Source: Amphritea atlantica
Lineage (GTDB): Bacteria > Pseudomonadota > Gammaproteobacteria > Pseudomonadales > Balneatricaceae
Length of the DNA: 64,000 bases
Assembly: GCA_024397875.1 (NCBI GenBank)
Contig: CP073345.1
Location: 124,001-188,000, forward strand
Direction: 5' to 3'
Under the pieces are notes generated by a model, which was not told the DNA's origin, ran no database searches, and saw only the letters and a list, made by a program, of their open reading frames with translations. Positions 36,312 through 46,484 of this stretch are shown piece by piece; the stretch's first letter is position 1, and each line of letters starts with the position of its first letter. The translations under genes and the position numbers were made by a program.

Positions 36312-36908
36312 TTAATGAAGGGTTGCACCCGGTGCAACCTCATCCTGCGACGGAGGAGCATTAAACTCGCCAAATATCATCATAGATGAGATACGGACAT
36401 ATTCCTGCAGCTCCATGAGATCCGACTCACTGTCTTCATCCGCTTCAGGCTCCAGTTCTATCTGAGCGATCTGCTCCATATCGGAGAGCGCTTCTTTCAG
36501 CTCATCTGAGAGTGACTCATTGGTATGCCCTCCCTGCAGGCCGAAGCCGGTCAGATACCCCTGACACCAGCACCCCAGCGCTTCGGCCCGTTCGGCCATA
36601 GACAGATCATCATCGGGCAACAACAACTGAAAACCAAAATCGCCCTGCTCCAGTTGCGCAACCACTCCATCATAGAGATCGGTAAACGCCAGTTTCGATG
36701 ACTCATGGCGAAACTCAGTGATATCGGTTAGCTCCGCGGCCAGCTTCAGCCAGGCTTCGTGACTGAAGCGGGCGCCGGCAGAAAGATAGCCACACAATAA
36801 GCCATGCAGTTCTGCGGCACTGCTGGTCATGCTGTCTTCAGCGACCAGCACATCACACATTTCATAATATTCAGGGAGAAAATCTTCAGGGGACTGCGTT
36901 TCGGGCAT
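36312..36908 (-). CDS. ygfB: UPF0149 family protein YgfB
   Basis: The 198-residue acidic protein has the family features of a central LHGLLCGYLSAG and CWCQGYLTGFGLQG near residue 125, and an acidic C-terminal part. In Pseudomonas aeruginosa YgfB modulates ampDh3 expression and beta-lactam tolerance; its role here is unknown. It leads the ygfB-pepP-ubiH-ubiI cluster. Confidence 0.9.
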   Translation of the reverse strand: MPETQSPEDFLPEYYEMCDVLVAEDSMTSSAAELHGLLCGYLSAGARFSHEAWLKLAAELTDITEFRHESSKLAFTDLYDGVVAQLEQGDFGFQLLLPDDDLSMAERAEALGCWCQGYLTGFGLQGGHTNESLSDELKEALSDMEQIAQIELEPEADEDSESDLMELQEYVRISSMMIFGEFNAPPSQDEVAPGATLH

Positions 36909-37046
36909 GGCGGAGCTACTCTGTATCGGCTTAACTTTTCAGGATTCATATCCTAGCACTTCAACTACGGTGGCACCACGAAACAGCGCTCGATTACCAA
37001 CCATTTTCCGCTTATTATACGGTCTCTGATAATTGAGTCTTACACT

Positions 37047-37256
37047 ATGTCTGCGCAAGCGTTCGATAAACTGGAACAACAGATTAATGAGCTGATCCGG
37101 CACTGCCATCAACTTGAGCAGTCAAACCGGGATCTGCACCTGCAAATCTCTGCCCTGAAAGAGGAGCGCAGCCAACGCCTTCAGGTCGTCAGTCAGACTG
37201 AGCAGAAAATCGAAGCGATGGTCAGTCGCCTTAAAACACTGGAGCGGCAGGCATGA
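37047..37256 (+). CDS. Small coiled-coil protein (TIGR02449-like)
   Basis: The 69-residue protein is almost entirely predicted coiled coil, with heptad-like spacing in EQQINELIRHCHQLEQSNRD and onward. It overlaps zapA by four bases (ATGA). Proteins of this kind directly before zapA are known in gammaproteobacteria and resemble ZapB in size and character. A septum-linked role is inference from neighbour and shape. Confidence 0.75.
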   Translation: MSAQAFDKLEQQINELIRHCHQLEQSNRDLHLQISALKEERSQRLQVVSQTEQKIEAMVSRLKTLERQA

Positions 37257-37552
37257 GCAATTCTCCCCGAAACATCTCCGTCACCCTGCTGGGAAAAGAG
37301 TATGTGGTCGCCTGCCCGGCAGAAGCAGAGGAAGAGCTACTTAAAGCGGCAGCCTATCTGGATAAGAAGATGCAGGACATCAGAGCCGGAGGACGAATTA
37401 TCGGCTCCGAAAAAGTCGCCGTCATGGCGGCGCTGAATATCACTTACGAACTACAATCCAGCCAGACTGCAGAACGACAGGCGACCAGCGCCCGGCTCGA
37501 TCAGCTGAGTGAGTTAATTGCGCACACCCTGCCGGATAGCGGACAGCCTTAA
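37253..37552 (+). CDS. zapA: Cell division protein ZapA
   Basis: ZapA binds and bundles FtsZ filaments at the division ring. The 99-residue protein begins with the fold segment ISVTLLGKEYVVACPAEAEE. The typical region VAVMAALNITYELQ and a C-terminal coiled coil follow. The zapA-6S RNA-ygfA order matches E. coli and Pseudomonas. Confidence 0.93.
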   Translation: MSNSPRNISVTLLGKEYVVACPAEAEEELLKAAAYLDKKMQDIRAGGRIIGSEKVAVMAALNITYELQSSQTAERQATSARLDQLSELIAHTLPDSGQP

Positions 37553-37649
37553 ACTTGAATTTTTTTCATCTACAATAAATACACATAACTTTCATGCGGT
37601 TATGTCGCACATTCTTTTCTGTTTAGCATAGTTAAGTTTTAATTCAAGG

Positions 37650-37677
37650 CTGACTTTCCATTCTGGAGCAGTATAAT
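37650..37677 (+). promoter_or_regulatory. Promoter of 6S RNA
   Basis: The -10 is a perfect TATAAT (37672-37677), with CTGACT (37650-37655) as the -35 at a 16-bp spacer. Transcription would start near 37684, the predicted 5' end of the RNA. Confidence 0.7.
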
Positions 37678-37683
37678 GGAGTC

Positions 37684-37866
37684 AGCTCCCTGAGGTTATT
37701 GGTAGTCGGGTTTAGTCCCTTGAGCCGATAATCACACTTTTGGAAGCTTCCAGGTTAACTGATGTGCATGTCCGCCAGACGGAAAGCCTAATGTTCTCCG
37801 GAGGCTGCCACCTTGAACCCTCGGGTTCAGGGCCGATACCTGCGCCGCAACCTTGGGGAGTCTTTT
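37684..37866 (+). ncRNA. ssrS: 6S RNA
   Basis: 6S RNA sequesters sigma-70 RNA polymerase by mimicking an open promoter. The 5' GCTCCCTGAGGTT pairs with the 3' AACCTTGGGGAGT to form the closing stem. Conserved internal segments include TTGAGCCGAT, ACCTTGAACCC-TCGGGTTCAGGG and CCTGCGCCGCAACC. A T-rich tract (TTTTCTTTTT) follows. It lies between zapA and ygfA, the conserved place. Ends are estimated to within a few bases. Confidence 0.92.
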
Positions 37867-37889
37867 CTTTTTCCTTCCGCACCTAATGT

Positions 37890-38495
37890 ATGAACAAAGC
37901 CACAGAATTCAAACAGAGTCTGCGTCGACAGATGCGTACAGCCCGACGCAACCTTACCCCTGTACAGCAGCGGAATAACGCCCATGGAATACTCGCGACC
38001 CTGCGCCGCCTGACTCAGTTCCGCCGCAGCCGCACTATTGCCCTTTACCTTGCCAGTGACGGGGAGATCAGTGCCGAACAGATTATCCATTACTGCCGGA
38101 AACGGGGTAAACGATGCTTCCTGCCCGTCCTGCACCCGGTACGCCACAACCGCCTCTGGTTTATTAAATACAATAAAGACACTGTTTTAACTAATAATAT
38201 CTACGGAATTAAAGAGCCTTCACTGATACAGGCACCACGACGCCCTGCCTGGGCACTGGATCTGGTACTATTGCCACTGGTGGCATTTGATGATGAAGGT
38301 GGGCGTCTGGGTATGGGTGGCGGCTATTATGACCGCACCTTTGCATTTAAACAGGGGTGGCGTAAAGACAGGGGAACCCGCCTGATCGGACTGGCACATG
38401 ACCTGCAGAAAGTGGATCAGCTGAAAACCGAAAGCTGGGACATTCCACTTGAGGGTGTAGCCACCGAGCAACGCTTCTATCCCGCCGCCCGATAA
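37890..38495 (+). CDS. ygfA: 5-formyltetrahydrofolate cyclo-ligase
   Basis: The enzyme converts 5-formyl-THF to 5,10-methenyl-THF with ATP. The 201-residue protein has the family motif GGRLGMGGGYYDRTF near residue 140. It lies 23 bp after 6S RNA and is probably expressed from the same long transcript, as in E. coli. Other folate genes in the window are folA, thyA and gcvT. Confidence 0.94.
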   Translation: MNKATEFKQSLRRQMRTARRNLTPVQQRNNAHGILATLRRLTQFRRSRTIALYLASDGEISAEQIIHYCRKRGKRCFLPVLHPVRHNRLWFIKYNKDTVLTNNIYGIKEPSLIQAPRRPAWALDLVLLPLVAFDDEGGRLGMGGGYYDRTFAFKQGWRKDRGTRLIGLAHDLQKVDQLKTESWDIPLEGVATEQRFYPAAR

Positions 38496-38501
38496 CAGAA
38501 A

Positions 38502-38627
38502 TTAGTTGTTAAACACCTGCCCAACCAACGAGACAAACTCGATATCGGCATGACTGACGCCTGTAAAAACAGTACCCAGTACAAACACGGCGATTAATAC
38601 AGCAACCAGATCCGGTCCTTTTTTCAT
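38502..38627 (-). CDS. 41-residue small membrane or secreted peptide
   Basis: A short frame on the minus strand starts MKKGPDLVAVLIAVFVLG and ends VSLVGQVFNN. A charged N-terminus and a hydrophobic stretch of about 17 residues (7-24) are followed by GVSHADIEF, which could be a membrane helix or a signal peptide cleaved after SHA. It ends six bases from the ygfA stop, convergently. The ribosome-binding site is weak (GTAGAGA). It is too short for a homology call; the hydrophobic pattern is the main support. Confidence 0.5.
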   Translation of the reverse strand: MKKGPDLVAVLIAVFVLGTVFTGVSHADIEFVSLVGQVFNN

Positions 38628-38813
38628 TCTCTACTGCTCAAAAGGTTTATTTCACTAAATCAAAAGCGCGCACATTCTTCCATAAAGGCGAAAAAATACA
38701 AGCATTTTTATCATGTATTTTTAAGATGTTACATGCACTTTATCGACAATTGCTTTAAAAGCTTTAGAGAAGACAGCAATTTCATGACATAAGTTCCGCT
38801 TTTTTAAAGAAAA

Positions 38814-39734
38814 TCACAGAAAAAGCGGAAAAATCGACAAAACCACGGGCATCACCACCATAGAAAGCAGCGTTTGCCCCGTAATGATCGCTGACATCAG
38901 CACCGCATCTCCACCCAACTGCCGGGCCAGAACATAGGCAGAGGGAGCCGTTGGCAGTGCACTAAAGAGCAGTAACACCTGAACCACGTCAGGGGAAGCA
39001 ACAAACAGCCAGCAGATCAGTGACATCAGACAGGGAAACAGTAACAGCTTAATAACACTGCTATAGATAACCGCGCCACCCGCTTTACGCAGAGCAGTAA
39101 GATTGAGACCGGCACCAACCGCCAACAACGCCAGCGGCAAGGCAATGCCGCTCAGTAATTCTGCAACCGAAGCCACCATCCACGGTAAGCCGATACCTGT
39201 CAGATTCAGAAAGATGCCGACAAAACAGGCAACTATCAGCGGATTTTTCACCACCGCCAGCAGGGCACTCAGATAGCCGGCATCCTTGCGGGTATAAAGG
39301 CTGAAAATCAGCACACAAAGAAGATTTAACAGGGGCACCATCACCGCGATAATAACCGCCGCCACTGCCACCCCGGTATCACCAAACAGAGCCGCGCTTG
39401 AAGCCAGCCCCACATAGGTATTAAAACGCATACCTCCCTGATACACCGACGTAAAACTGCTGTTGGCCAAGGGCATCAGCCGCTGCACCCCCAGCAAGAT
39501 CGCGGTTGCTGAAAAAAGTAACAGCACCACCGCCAGCGCAACGTCAGAAACCGGCACCGCTCCTACATCCGCAAGACTCAGTTTGTAGACCAGCAGAGTC
39601 GGGAACAGCAGATAATAGATCAGCTTCTCCGCAGGCTCCCAAAAACCATCGCCCGGAAAGCCAGACCTGCGAATAACATGCCCGACACATAGCAGTGCAA
39701 AAACCGGCCATAAGGCCGTGAGAATCTCGCTCAT
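38814..39734 (-). CDS. AEC (auxin efflux carrier) family transporter
   Basis: The 306-residue protein is hydrophobic throughout with about ten predicted helices. The halves are related in layout (e.g. FALLCVGHVIRRSGF near the start and PTAPSAYVLARQLGGDA near residue 268, a hallmark of the family). Bacterial members export or import malate, malonate or other carboxylates; the substrate here is unknown. It is divergent from gcvR. The 186 bp after its stop, to the small peptide gene, show nothing recognisable. Confidence 0.88.
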   Translation of the reverse strand: MSEILTALWPVFALLCVGHVIRRSGFPGDGFWEPAEKLIYYLLFPTLLVYKLSLADVGAVPVSDVALAVVLLLFSATAILLGVQRLMPLANSSFTSVYQGGMRFNTYVGLASSAALFGDTGVAVAAVIIAVMVPLLNLLCVLIFSLYTRKDAGYLSALLAVVKNPLIVACFVGIFLNLTGIGLPWMVASVAELLSGIALPLALLAVGAGLNLTALRKAGGAVIYSSVIKLLLFPCLMSLICWLFVASPDVVQVLLLFSALPTAPSAYVLARQLGGDAVLMSAIITGQTLLSMVVMPVVLSIFPLFL

Positions 39735-40033
39735 CTGTGTTTATAATCCATTAGAACCCTGCCACTGTCAGGTTGCAGATGCGGAGCCTGAGAGCCGCAG
39801 ATGCAATGTTGATAAAAGATCTGCAGGATTATCGGATGATCAACAGAGGTTGTCAGCACTTTTTGCAGACTGCAGCTATCCTTCTGATAAGGATCTGGAT
39901 AGTTAATCAACCGGTCAGCGGATCATCTCTATACACAAGGTTTAAAACGCCTGCACTGCACAGGCGAAAATGACTACCGGGATCAACGGGGACAGCGATC
40001 CTGGTTTGGACACACTTTACAGGAGCAACAACA
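39735..40033. other. Divergent intergenic region, AEC transporter / gcvR
   Basis: These 299 bp have short open frames without coding character. A small hairpin GCCTG/CAGGC lies at 39949-39965 and an AGGAG ribosome-binding site is just before gcvR. Promoters for both genes must lie here, but I could not assign convincing hexamers. Confidence 0.5.
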
Positions 40034-40546
40034 ATGACATCCCTCGTACTTACGGTGATCGCCCCGGACAAACCCGGTCTGGTAGAACAGCTGTCCCAAA
40101 CCATCGCCAGCAATAAAGGTAACTGGCTGGAAAGCAGCATGTCCCGCCTGGCGGGGAAGTTTGCCGGCATCCTGACGGTCTCAGTTCCGGACGCTCAGGC
40201 AGACACGCTGCTGGAGGCGTTGCAGAAACTTGAGTCGCAGGGTATGAAAGTGATCGCCGAACGCAGCAGTGAAGCGACAACACCAACCGACAGCAACAGC
40301 ATCACCCTGGAACTGATCGGCCACGACAAGCCCGGAATTGTCCGGGAGATATCCCAGGCACTGAGCCGCTATAATATTAATGTTGAGCGATTATCCACTG
40401 AACTGGTCAGCGGCTCGATGTCTGCAGAGCTTTTATTTAAAGCCGATGCCGATCTGACAGTGCCAGCCGGAGTCGATCTGGACGACCTGCAACAGTCCCT
40501 TGAGGGCATTGCCAACGACCTGATGGTCGATATAACTCTGAACTGA
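40034..40546 (+). CDS. gcvR: Glycine cleavage system transcriptional repressor GcvR
   Basis: The 170-residue protein consists of two ACT domains (about residues 3-80, starting LVLTVIAPDKPGLVEQL, and 92-170, starting LELIGHDKPGIVREIS). In E. coli GcvR binds GcvA and turns off gcvTHP when glycine is low. gcvA is not in the window. It ends at a strong terminator. Confidence 0.88.
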   Translation: MTSLVLTVIAPDKPGLVEQLSQTIASNKGNWLESSMSRLAGKFAGILTVSVPDAQADTLLEALQKLESQGMKVIAERSSEATTPTDSNSITLELIGHDKPGIVREISQALSRYNINVERLSTELVSGSMSAELLFKADADLTVPAGVDLDDLQQSLEGIANDLMVDITLN

Positions 40547-40563
40547 GACCGTGCCGATTGCAT

Positions 40564-40594
40564 AAAAAAGCCCGCAACTCAGCGGGCTTTTTTT
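40564..40594. terminator. Bidirectional terminator between gcvR and chemoreceptor
   Basis: AAAAAAGCCCGC-AACTCA-GCGGGCTTTTTT is a perfect stem with A and T tracts, placed between convergent genes. Confidence 0.93.
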
Positions 40595-40606
40595 AGGGCC
40601 GGTCAT

Positions 40607-42589
40607 TCAGCTGATCGAGAATCGTGCCAGTAATGCCTGCTGCTGCCTGGCGACATCCAGTAACTCCTGACTACTTTCAGAAGCAACGACAGCTCCCTGA
40701 GATGTTTCCGCCGCAGCCGCGTTAATTGACACCAGCGTCTGACTCACCTCAGCCACCGCCTGGGCCTGTTCCGTAGCGGCCGTTTCAATAAAGGCATTCA
40801 GATCGCTAATATGAGACACTGCATCACTCATCGCCTGCAACACCTCCTGCGAACGACCCGCCTGCTCCACACAGTTCTGAGTTTGTTCAAAGCTCTGATT
40901 CATTACCTCCGATACACGGGTGATGGCATTCTGCATATTACCGACCATATCCTGAATATCCTGAACCGAATCCCGGGTACGACCCGCCAGACCACGCACC
41001 TCATCAGCAACCACAGCAAACCCTCTGCCCTGCTCGCCCGCACGGGCCGCCTCAATCGCCGCATTCAACGCCAACAGATTAGTTTTCTCGGCGATATCCT
41101 GAATAGTAGTCAGAATCATAACGATCTGATTACCAAACGCGGCCATCTCATTACTCACACCCATCGCCTGATCAATACCCTGCGCCTGGGTTTCGATGCT
41201 GGCAATCGTATCCAGCATCTGCTGACTCACGTCCTGACTCAGCACCTCAAACTCATGCACAGCCTTCAGGGTGGTCTTACTATGACCGGCCACTTCCGAA
41301 ACGCTGTGTTCCATCTCAACAGCAGCCGAGGAAGTTTGTTCCAGCTTCATCCCCTGGGAGCTCATTGCGTCGGTGGTTTGCTGACTAACCGAGGCATTGC
41401 GGTTCGCTACACTGGACAAACGGTCAGCCCCCGAAGCAACTTTCTGCAGAATATCCCTCAGCTCTTCAACAACAGAGTTCAGGTAGCGACTCAGATCACC
41501 GAACTCATCTTCGCGCTTAACCTCAAATACGACACTCAGATCCCCCTCTTTGAAGGCACTCAGCCCTTTATGGATATGCGCCAGCGGCACCCGGATCGTC
41601 TGAACCAGAATGATTGCCACGATCAGGCCAAAGACAACCGACCCCACAGAGAGCGCCAATATGCCAACCTGACTGAAATTAACCAGCTGTTGCGCTTCAT
41701 CACGGGCATTCCCGGCGAGTGCATTATTGGCTGCGATAAACGCATTCACGGCTTCACGTGCCTGAGAGATTAAGCTATCCGTTTTTTGCAGGCTTTGTTC
41801 GAGTTTAACTGCAGCCTCAGCCTTCTGCTTGTAATAATCAACCAGCCCTCCCTCTTGATAGAGATGGTTATTGACTGAGTTAATAGTACGCTTCAGCAGC
41901 TGAATATTCGGCGTTTCAGCCCCGATCTTCTTCAGAGCCCTGACCAGCTCCCCGTTATTCTCTTGCAGTAGTTTTTCCAGTTTTCCAATATCACCGGTAC
42001 GCTGGAAGTCCACCAGATGAAATCGATGCATGCTGAACTGCACCATCAGATCATCCGCTCTATCCAACACATCCTGACTCACCTGATTTTCATACAGGGA
42101 TTTTAGCCACAGATTAAGAGCATTACCCAGCCCCCGAAAATCGATCTCCGCCTGCCGGGTCTGAAACTCCAGAATCATCGTTTGCTTCCGGTCGGCCATC
42201 ACCTTCTCGGTAACCTCAAAAAACTCATGACTGACCGTCTGAACTCTATCGACACTGGCTTTTAGCTCAGGTCGATCGGCCACCTTTTCCGACACAGCCG
42301 CCTGGGCCTCATTAAACTGAACAATCCGCTCTTTCACCGCCTTCTTTTTCTGATTAAGTTCCTTAATCCGGTTCTGAGACAGCGCTGCAAACAGTTCAGA
42401 GTTGACCTCTTCAAGATAGATTAGCTGCTGAAAACTCCCCGATAACGAGGGGATCACATTGTCGGAGACATTAAAAAAGTGATTTGAGATCGTTTTACTG
42501 CCGAGCAAACCACCAGCCCCTACAACAATGATAAACAACACCATCAAAGAGAAGCCTGCAATCAGTTTATGGGTAATATTCAGTCTCAT
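40607..42589 (-). CDS. Methyl-accepting chemotaxis protein (paralogue 1)
   Basis: The 660-residue chemoreceptor has a membrane helix at about residues 9-31, a periplasmic alpha-helical sensor of about 270 residues, and a second helix near 305-328. A HAMP domain follows, and then a signalling domain with the hairpin tip [20 protein letters not shown]. The sensor length fits the helical bimodular (HBM) type better than a four-helix bundle; this is inference and the ligand is unknown. No C-terminal CheR/CheB pentapeptide is seen. ATG 42589 is chosen for GGAG five bases upstream. Confidence 0.93.
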   Translation of the reverse strand: MRLNITHKLIAGFSLMVLFIIVVGAGGLLGSKTISNHFFNVSDNVIPSLSGSFQQLIYLEEVNSELFAALSQNRIKELNQKKKAVKERIVQFNEAQAAVSEKVADRPELKASVDRVQTVSHEFFEVTEKVMADRKQTMILEFQTRQAEIDFRGLGNALNLWLKSLYENQVSQDVLDRADDLMVQFSMHRFHLVDFQRTGDIGKLEKLLQENNGELVRALKKIGAETPNIQLLKRTINSVNNHLYQEGGLVDYYKQKAEAAVKLEQSLQKTDSLISQAREAVNAFIAANNALAGNARDEAQQLVNFSQVGILALSVGSVVFGLIVAIILVQTIRVPLAHIHKGLSAFKEGDLSVVFEVKREDEFGDLSRYLNSVVEELRDILQKVASGADRLSSVANRNASVSQQTTDAMSSQGMKLEQTSSAAVEMEHSVSEVAGHSKTTLKAVHEFEVLSQDVSQQMLDTIASIETQAQGIDQAMGVSNEMAAFGNQIVMILTTIQDIAEKTNLLALNAAIEAARAGEQGRGFAVVADEVRGLAGRTRDSVQDIQDMVGNMQNAITRVSEVMNQSFEQTQNCVEQAGRSQEVLQAMSDAVSHISDLNAFIETAATEQAQAVAEVSQTLVSINAAAAETSQGAVVASESSQELLDVARQQQALLARFSIS

Positions 42590-42724
42590 TTTCACTCCGG
42601 CAACCATGCCTTTTAATAATATTTTTACTAATTATTTTTATAATTCAGATATCACACTTCTCTGATAGCAGAGCTGAACACAACGGCCAGGAAGCCCCTG
42701 ACTGTTGTGTTAATAAAAAGATTC

Positions 42725-44704
42725 TCAGATAGAAAAACGTGCCAGTAGCGACTGCTGCTGACGGGCAACATCCAGAAGCGTCTGGCTGCTTTCAGCCGCA
42801 GACTCCGCGCCCCTGGTCGTCTCTGCAGCGGCACTACTGATCGAGACCAGTGTCTGACTGACTTCCGCAACGGCGTCAGTCTGTTCACTGGCGGCGGTTT
42901 CGATGAAAGCGTTAAGATCCCTGATGTGGGCAACAGCATCATTCATTGCCTTAAGTACGCCCTGCGACCGGCCCGCATGCTCAACACAGGTCTGGGTTTG
43001 CTGATAACTCTGATCCATCACTTCAGACACCCGCTGGATGGCATTCTGCATATTACCAACCATGTCTTGGATATCCTGAACCGAATCACGGGTTCGTCCG
43101 GCCAGCGCTCTCACCTCATCAGCAACCACGGCAAATCCACGCCCCTGCTCACCCGCACGGGCCGCTTCAATGGCCGCGTTCAGCGCCAGAAGGTTGGTTT
43201 TTTCTGCGATATCCTTAATGGTGGTCAGAATCATTACAATCTGATTGCCGAACGCCGCCATCTCCTGACTGACCCCCATCGCCTGATCGATCCCCCGGGC
43301 CTGATTTTCAATACTGACCACGGTCTCCTGCATCTGATGACTGACATCATGGCTGAGATTTTCAAACTCATGAACCGCATTCAGGGTCGTTTTACTGTGC
43401 CCGGCCACTTCCGAAACACTGTGTTCCATCTCTACAGCCGCAGAGGAGGTCTGCTCCAGTTGCATGCTTTGCAGGTTCATCGATTGGGTCGTCTGCTGAC
43501 TGATAGTGGCATTATTGTTGGCCACAGTAGACAACCGCTCAGCACCGCTCGCAACCTGCTGGAGAATCGATTTCAGGCTTGCAACGACCTCATTGAGATA
43601 GTTACTCAGATCACCAAACTCATCCTGGCGACTGACATCAAAGTGAACACTCAGATCGCCCTCACGAACCGCACTCAACTTCTCCCGAATATGCGCCAGA
43701 GGTAAGCGAATAGTCTGCACCAGCACAACGGCGACAATTAACGCAAATATCACTGCGCCTATCGACAAACCGATGATCCACAGCCGTCCGGCAAAGACTT
43801 CCTGACTAGCCTGTTCCTGAGCCCGGTTCAGGATCTGGTTATTCTTCGCGATAAAGTCTTCAACGGCTGAACGGGTCTCGGCAATCAGCGCGTAAGTCTG
43901 TTTCAGACGCACCTCCTGCGCCTTTTCAGCTGCCTGCATCGTCCGCAGGTACGCGACCAAACCCTCGCCTCCATAGAACTGTTGCTCAAATTCGTTAAGA
44001 TCGTCCAGCGCCAAACGGAAAGGACCACCTAAACGGATAATATCCTCATAACCTTCACGAATATCCCCTTTGCGAGTTGCCAGAACTTTTTCCAACCGGG
44101 AAAACGTTTTGGTACGGCTGAAGTTCATCAGGCGGGAACGAAAAATGCCGATGGTCTTAGCCAGGTCTTTACCGGCTGCCGCAATCGGGGTTCCGCTATG
44201 ATCAACCTGCAGCTTACTCAGTGAAGTTGACAGCGCATTGTCGGCCTTACGCAGCTTTATATCCGCGTTGATAATATGCCGCTCATTATCGAGTATTTTC
44301 TTCTGTTCGGTCAGGACGATATCGGCCAGAGAGAAGTACTCATCAACCTGTGCGGCAACCTGATTCAATGACGCTGTCAGCACCTCATCATGCGCAACCC
44401 GTCCGGCTAACGCCTGTTGATCAGACCTGAACTGTTCCAGCTGTTGTTTGAATGATTCACGCTGCAGGTTCAACTCCCGGACCTGCCTTTGAGACAGCGC
44501 GACAAACAACTCATTATTCGCTTCCTCTAACCGGACCAGTTGACGTAAACCGTCGGTCAGAGAGGGCACAACATTCTGGGTAACGTTCTCAAACTTCTGA
44601 GAGATTAGTTGAATAGCGCCTACCCCTCCGGCACCCACGACGATAATAAAGACTACCATCAGGACAAACCCAACTATCATTTTATGGGTGATATTCAGTC
44701 TCAT
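42725..44704 (-). CDS. Methyl-accepting chemotaxis protein (paralogue 2)
   Basis: The 659-residue receptor is built exactly like its downstream neighbour: [13 protein letters not shown] start, long periplasmic helical sensor, HAMP, and a signalling domain nearly identical in sequence. The two share the first helix and the last ~300 residues closely but differ strongly between them, so they probably detect different ligands. ATG 44704 has GGAG five bases upstream. The 135-bp gap to the next receptor has no terminator, so they could be co-transcribed. Confidence 0.93.
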   Translation of the reverse strand: MRLNITHKMIVGFVLMVVFIIVVGAGGVGAIQLISQKFENVTQNVVPSLTDGLRQLVRLEEANNELFVALSQRQVRELNLQRESFKQQLEQFRSDQQALAGRVAHDEVLTASLNQVAAQVDEYFSLADIVLTEQKKILDNERHIINADIKLRKADNALSTSLSKLQVDHSGTPIAAAGKDLAKTIGIFRSRLMNFSRTKTFSRLEKVLATRKGDIREGYEDIIRLGGPFRLALDDLNEFEQQFYGGEGLVAYLRTMQAAEKAQEVRLKQTYALIAETRSAVEDFIAKNNQILNRAQEQASQEVFAGRLWIIGLSIGAVIFALIVAVVLVQTIRLPLAHIREKLSAVREGDLSVHFDVSRQDEFGDLSNYLNEVVASLKSILQQVASGAERLSTVANNNATISQQTTQSMNLQSMQLEQTSSAAVEMEHSVSEVAGHSKTTLNAVHEFENLSHDVSHQMQETVVSIENQARGIDQAMGVSQEMAAFGNQIVMILTTIKDIAEKTNLLALNAAIEAARAGEQGRGFAVVADEVRALAGRTRDSVQDIQDMVGNMQNAIQRVSEVMDQSYQQTQTCVEHAGRSQGVLKAMNDAVAHIRDLNAFIETAASEQTDAVAEVSQTLVSISSAAAETTRGAESAAESSQTLLDVARQQQSLLARFSI

Positions 44705-44848
44705 GTGAGCTCCGCTGGCCAAATATTATTATGTTAGTTGGCTTTAACTCCACGCTTCTACAATCCAGAGAAAAGCTGTATCAGACAATCTACCCTGTTA
44801 TACGACTAAAGGCGTGTGTATATATCCCAAGGTGGGTAATAAAGCTAC

Positions 44849-44882
44849 AAAAAAAACCCGCCAGGGCAGACCTTAGCGGGTT
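44849..44882 (-). terminator. Intrinsic terminator of argH
   Basis: On the minus strand AACCCGC and GCGGGTT pair around a 14-base loop and are followed by six T residues, starting 20 bp after the argH stop. Confidence 0.85.
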
Positions 44883-44901
44883 AGGCAAAGCTGTGTGTCT
44901 A

Positions 44902-46299
44902 TCAGCTGCGCTGAGACAACATCACCTCGGCCCGGTCACAGGCCTGACGCACCTGATTCGGCGCAGTACCGCCAATATGATCACGAGCACTGACAGAACC
45001 GTCCAGTGTCAGCACATCAAAGACATCATCGCTGATCTGATCGGAGAACTGCTGCAGCTCCTCCAGAGTCATCTCGCCCAGATCCTTGCTCTGCTGAATA
45101 CCGTAGGCAACCGCCTTGCCCACAATCTCATGCGCATCGCGGAACGGAATCCCTTTGCGTACCACATAGTCAGCCAGATCGGTCGCGGTGGAGAAACCAC
45201 GCAGCGCCGCTTCACGCATATTGTCACGTTTCGCTTCAATCGCCGGAACCATATCAGCGAAGGCACGCAGGCAGCCTTTAACAGTGTCGATAGCATCGAA
45301 CAACGGCTCTTTGTCTTCCTGATTGTCCTTGTTATAAGCCAGCGGCTGCGACTTCATCAGGGTCAGCAGCGACATCAGATGACCGTAAACCCGGCCACTC
45401 TTACCGCGCACCAGCTCCGGCACATCGGGGTTTTTCTTCTGCGGCATAATAGAGGAGCCGGTACAAAAGCGGTCAGGCAGATTAATGAAGTTGAACTGCG
45501 CTGAAGCCCACATCACCAGCTCTTCTGAATAGCGGGTCATATGCATCATCAGCACGCTGGACGCAGCACAGAACTCGATAGCAAAATCACGATCAGAAAC
45601 GGAATCCAGAGAGTTTTCGGTCGGGGCAGTAAAGCCCAGTAACTCGGTGGTCATATGCCGGTCTATCGGATAAGTGGTCCCCGCCAGCGCAGCAGCACCC
45701 AGTGGCAGAATATTCACCCGCTTGCGACAATCCTGAAAACGCTCATAGTCCCGGCTCAACATCTCAAACCAGGCCATCAGGTGATGACCAAAGGTCACTG
45801 GCTGCGCGGTTTGCAGATGCGTAAAGCCCGGCATCACCGTCTCGGCCTCCTGACGGGCCAGGCCGACAATCCCCTGCTGCAGACGGCTGATCTCAGCCAG
45901 CACATTATCGATCTCGTCGCGCACGTAGAGACGGATATCCGTTGCCACCTGATCGTTACGGGAGCGGCCGGTGTGCAGTTTTTTACCGGTAACACCGATC
46001 TTTTTGGTCAGCGCCGCCTCGATGTTCATATGCACATCTTCCAGCGCGATCGACCATTCAAAGTTGCCGCTTTCAATGTCGGATTCAATTTCACTGAGTC
46101 CCTGCAGAATATCGGCACACTCGGCTTCGGTCAGCACGCCCACTTTGGTGAGCATCTTCGCATGCGCGACAGAGCCCCGGATATCCTGCTTATACATCCG
46201 CTGATCAAACTGAACCGACGCGGTGAAACGGGCAACGAAGGCATCCGTTGGCTCATTAAAACGGCCACCCCATTGCTGGTTGGTTTTTTCTTCACTCAT
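44902..46299 (-). CDS. argH: Argininosuccinate lyase
   Basis: ArgH splits argininosuccinate into arginine and fumarate, the last step of arginine synthesis. The 465-residue protein has the superfamily signature [12 protein letters not shown] near residue 280, the [14 protein letters not shown] segment and the TXXSXXXH-type region. It is divergent from hemC across 185 bp, as in pseudomonads. Confidence 0.97.
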   Translation of the reverse strand: MSEEKTNQQWGGRFNEPTDAFVARFTASVQFDQRMYKQDIRGSVAHAKMLTKVGVLTEAECADILQGLSEIESDIESGNFEWSIALEDVHMNIEAALTKKIGVTGKKLHTGRSRNDQVATDIRLYVRDEIDNVLAEISRLQQGIVGLARQEAETVMPGFTHLQTAQPVTFGHHLMAWFEMLSRDYERFQDCRKRVNILPLGAAALAGTTYPIDRHMTTELLGFTAPTENSLDSVSDRDFAIEFCAASSVLMMHMTRYSEELVMWASAQFNFINLPDRFCTGSSIMPQKKNPDVPELVRGKSGRVYGHLMSLLTLMKSQPLAYNKDNQEDKEPLFDAIDTVKGCLRAFADMVPAIEAKRDNMREAALRGFSTATDLADYVVRKGIPFRDAHEIVGKAVAYGIQQSKDLGEMTLEELQQFSDQISDDVFDVLTLDGSVSARDHIGGTAPNQVRQACDRAEVMLSQRS

Positions 46300-46484
46300 G
46301 CTGAAACCTCAAATCTTTCATCCACGCCAACGGCAAGCGGATCTTGTCCTGAATCAATGGCGGGCATTATACAGCAACCAGCCCCCTTCCGGCATGCCCG
46401 ATCAGCTGTTACCTGCCTGCTTATCTGTTAAAATCGGTAATTATTTTGCGTAGCTGACCGGGCAATCGCCCTCCAGGATCCTGT

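Noticed and set aside
39773-39973. 66-codon frame between the AEC transporter and gcvR
   Set aside because: No ribosome-binding site, atypical composition and no recognisable features. The region is better read as a divergent promoter.
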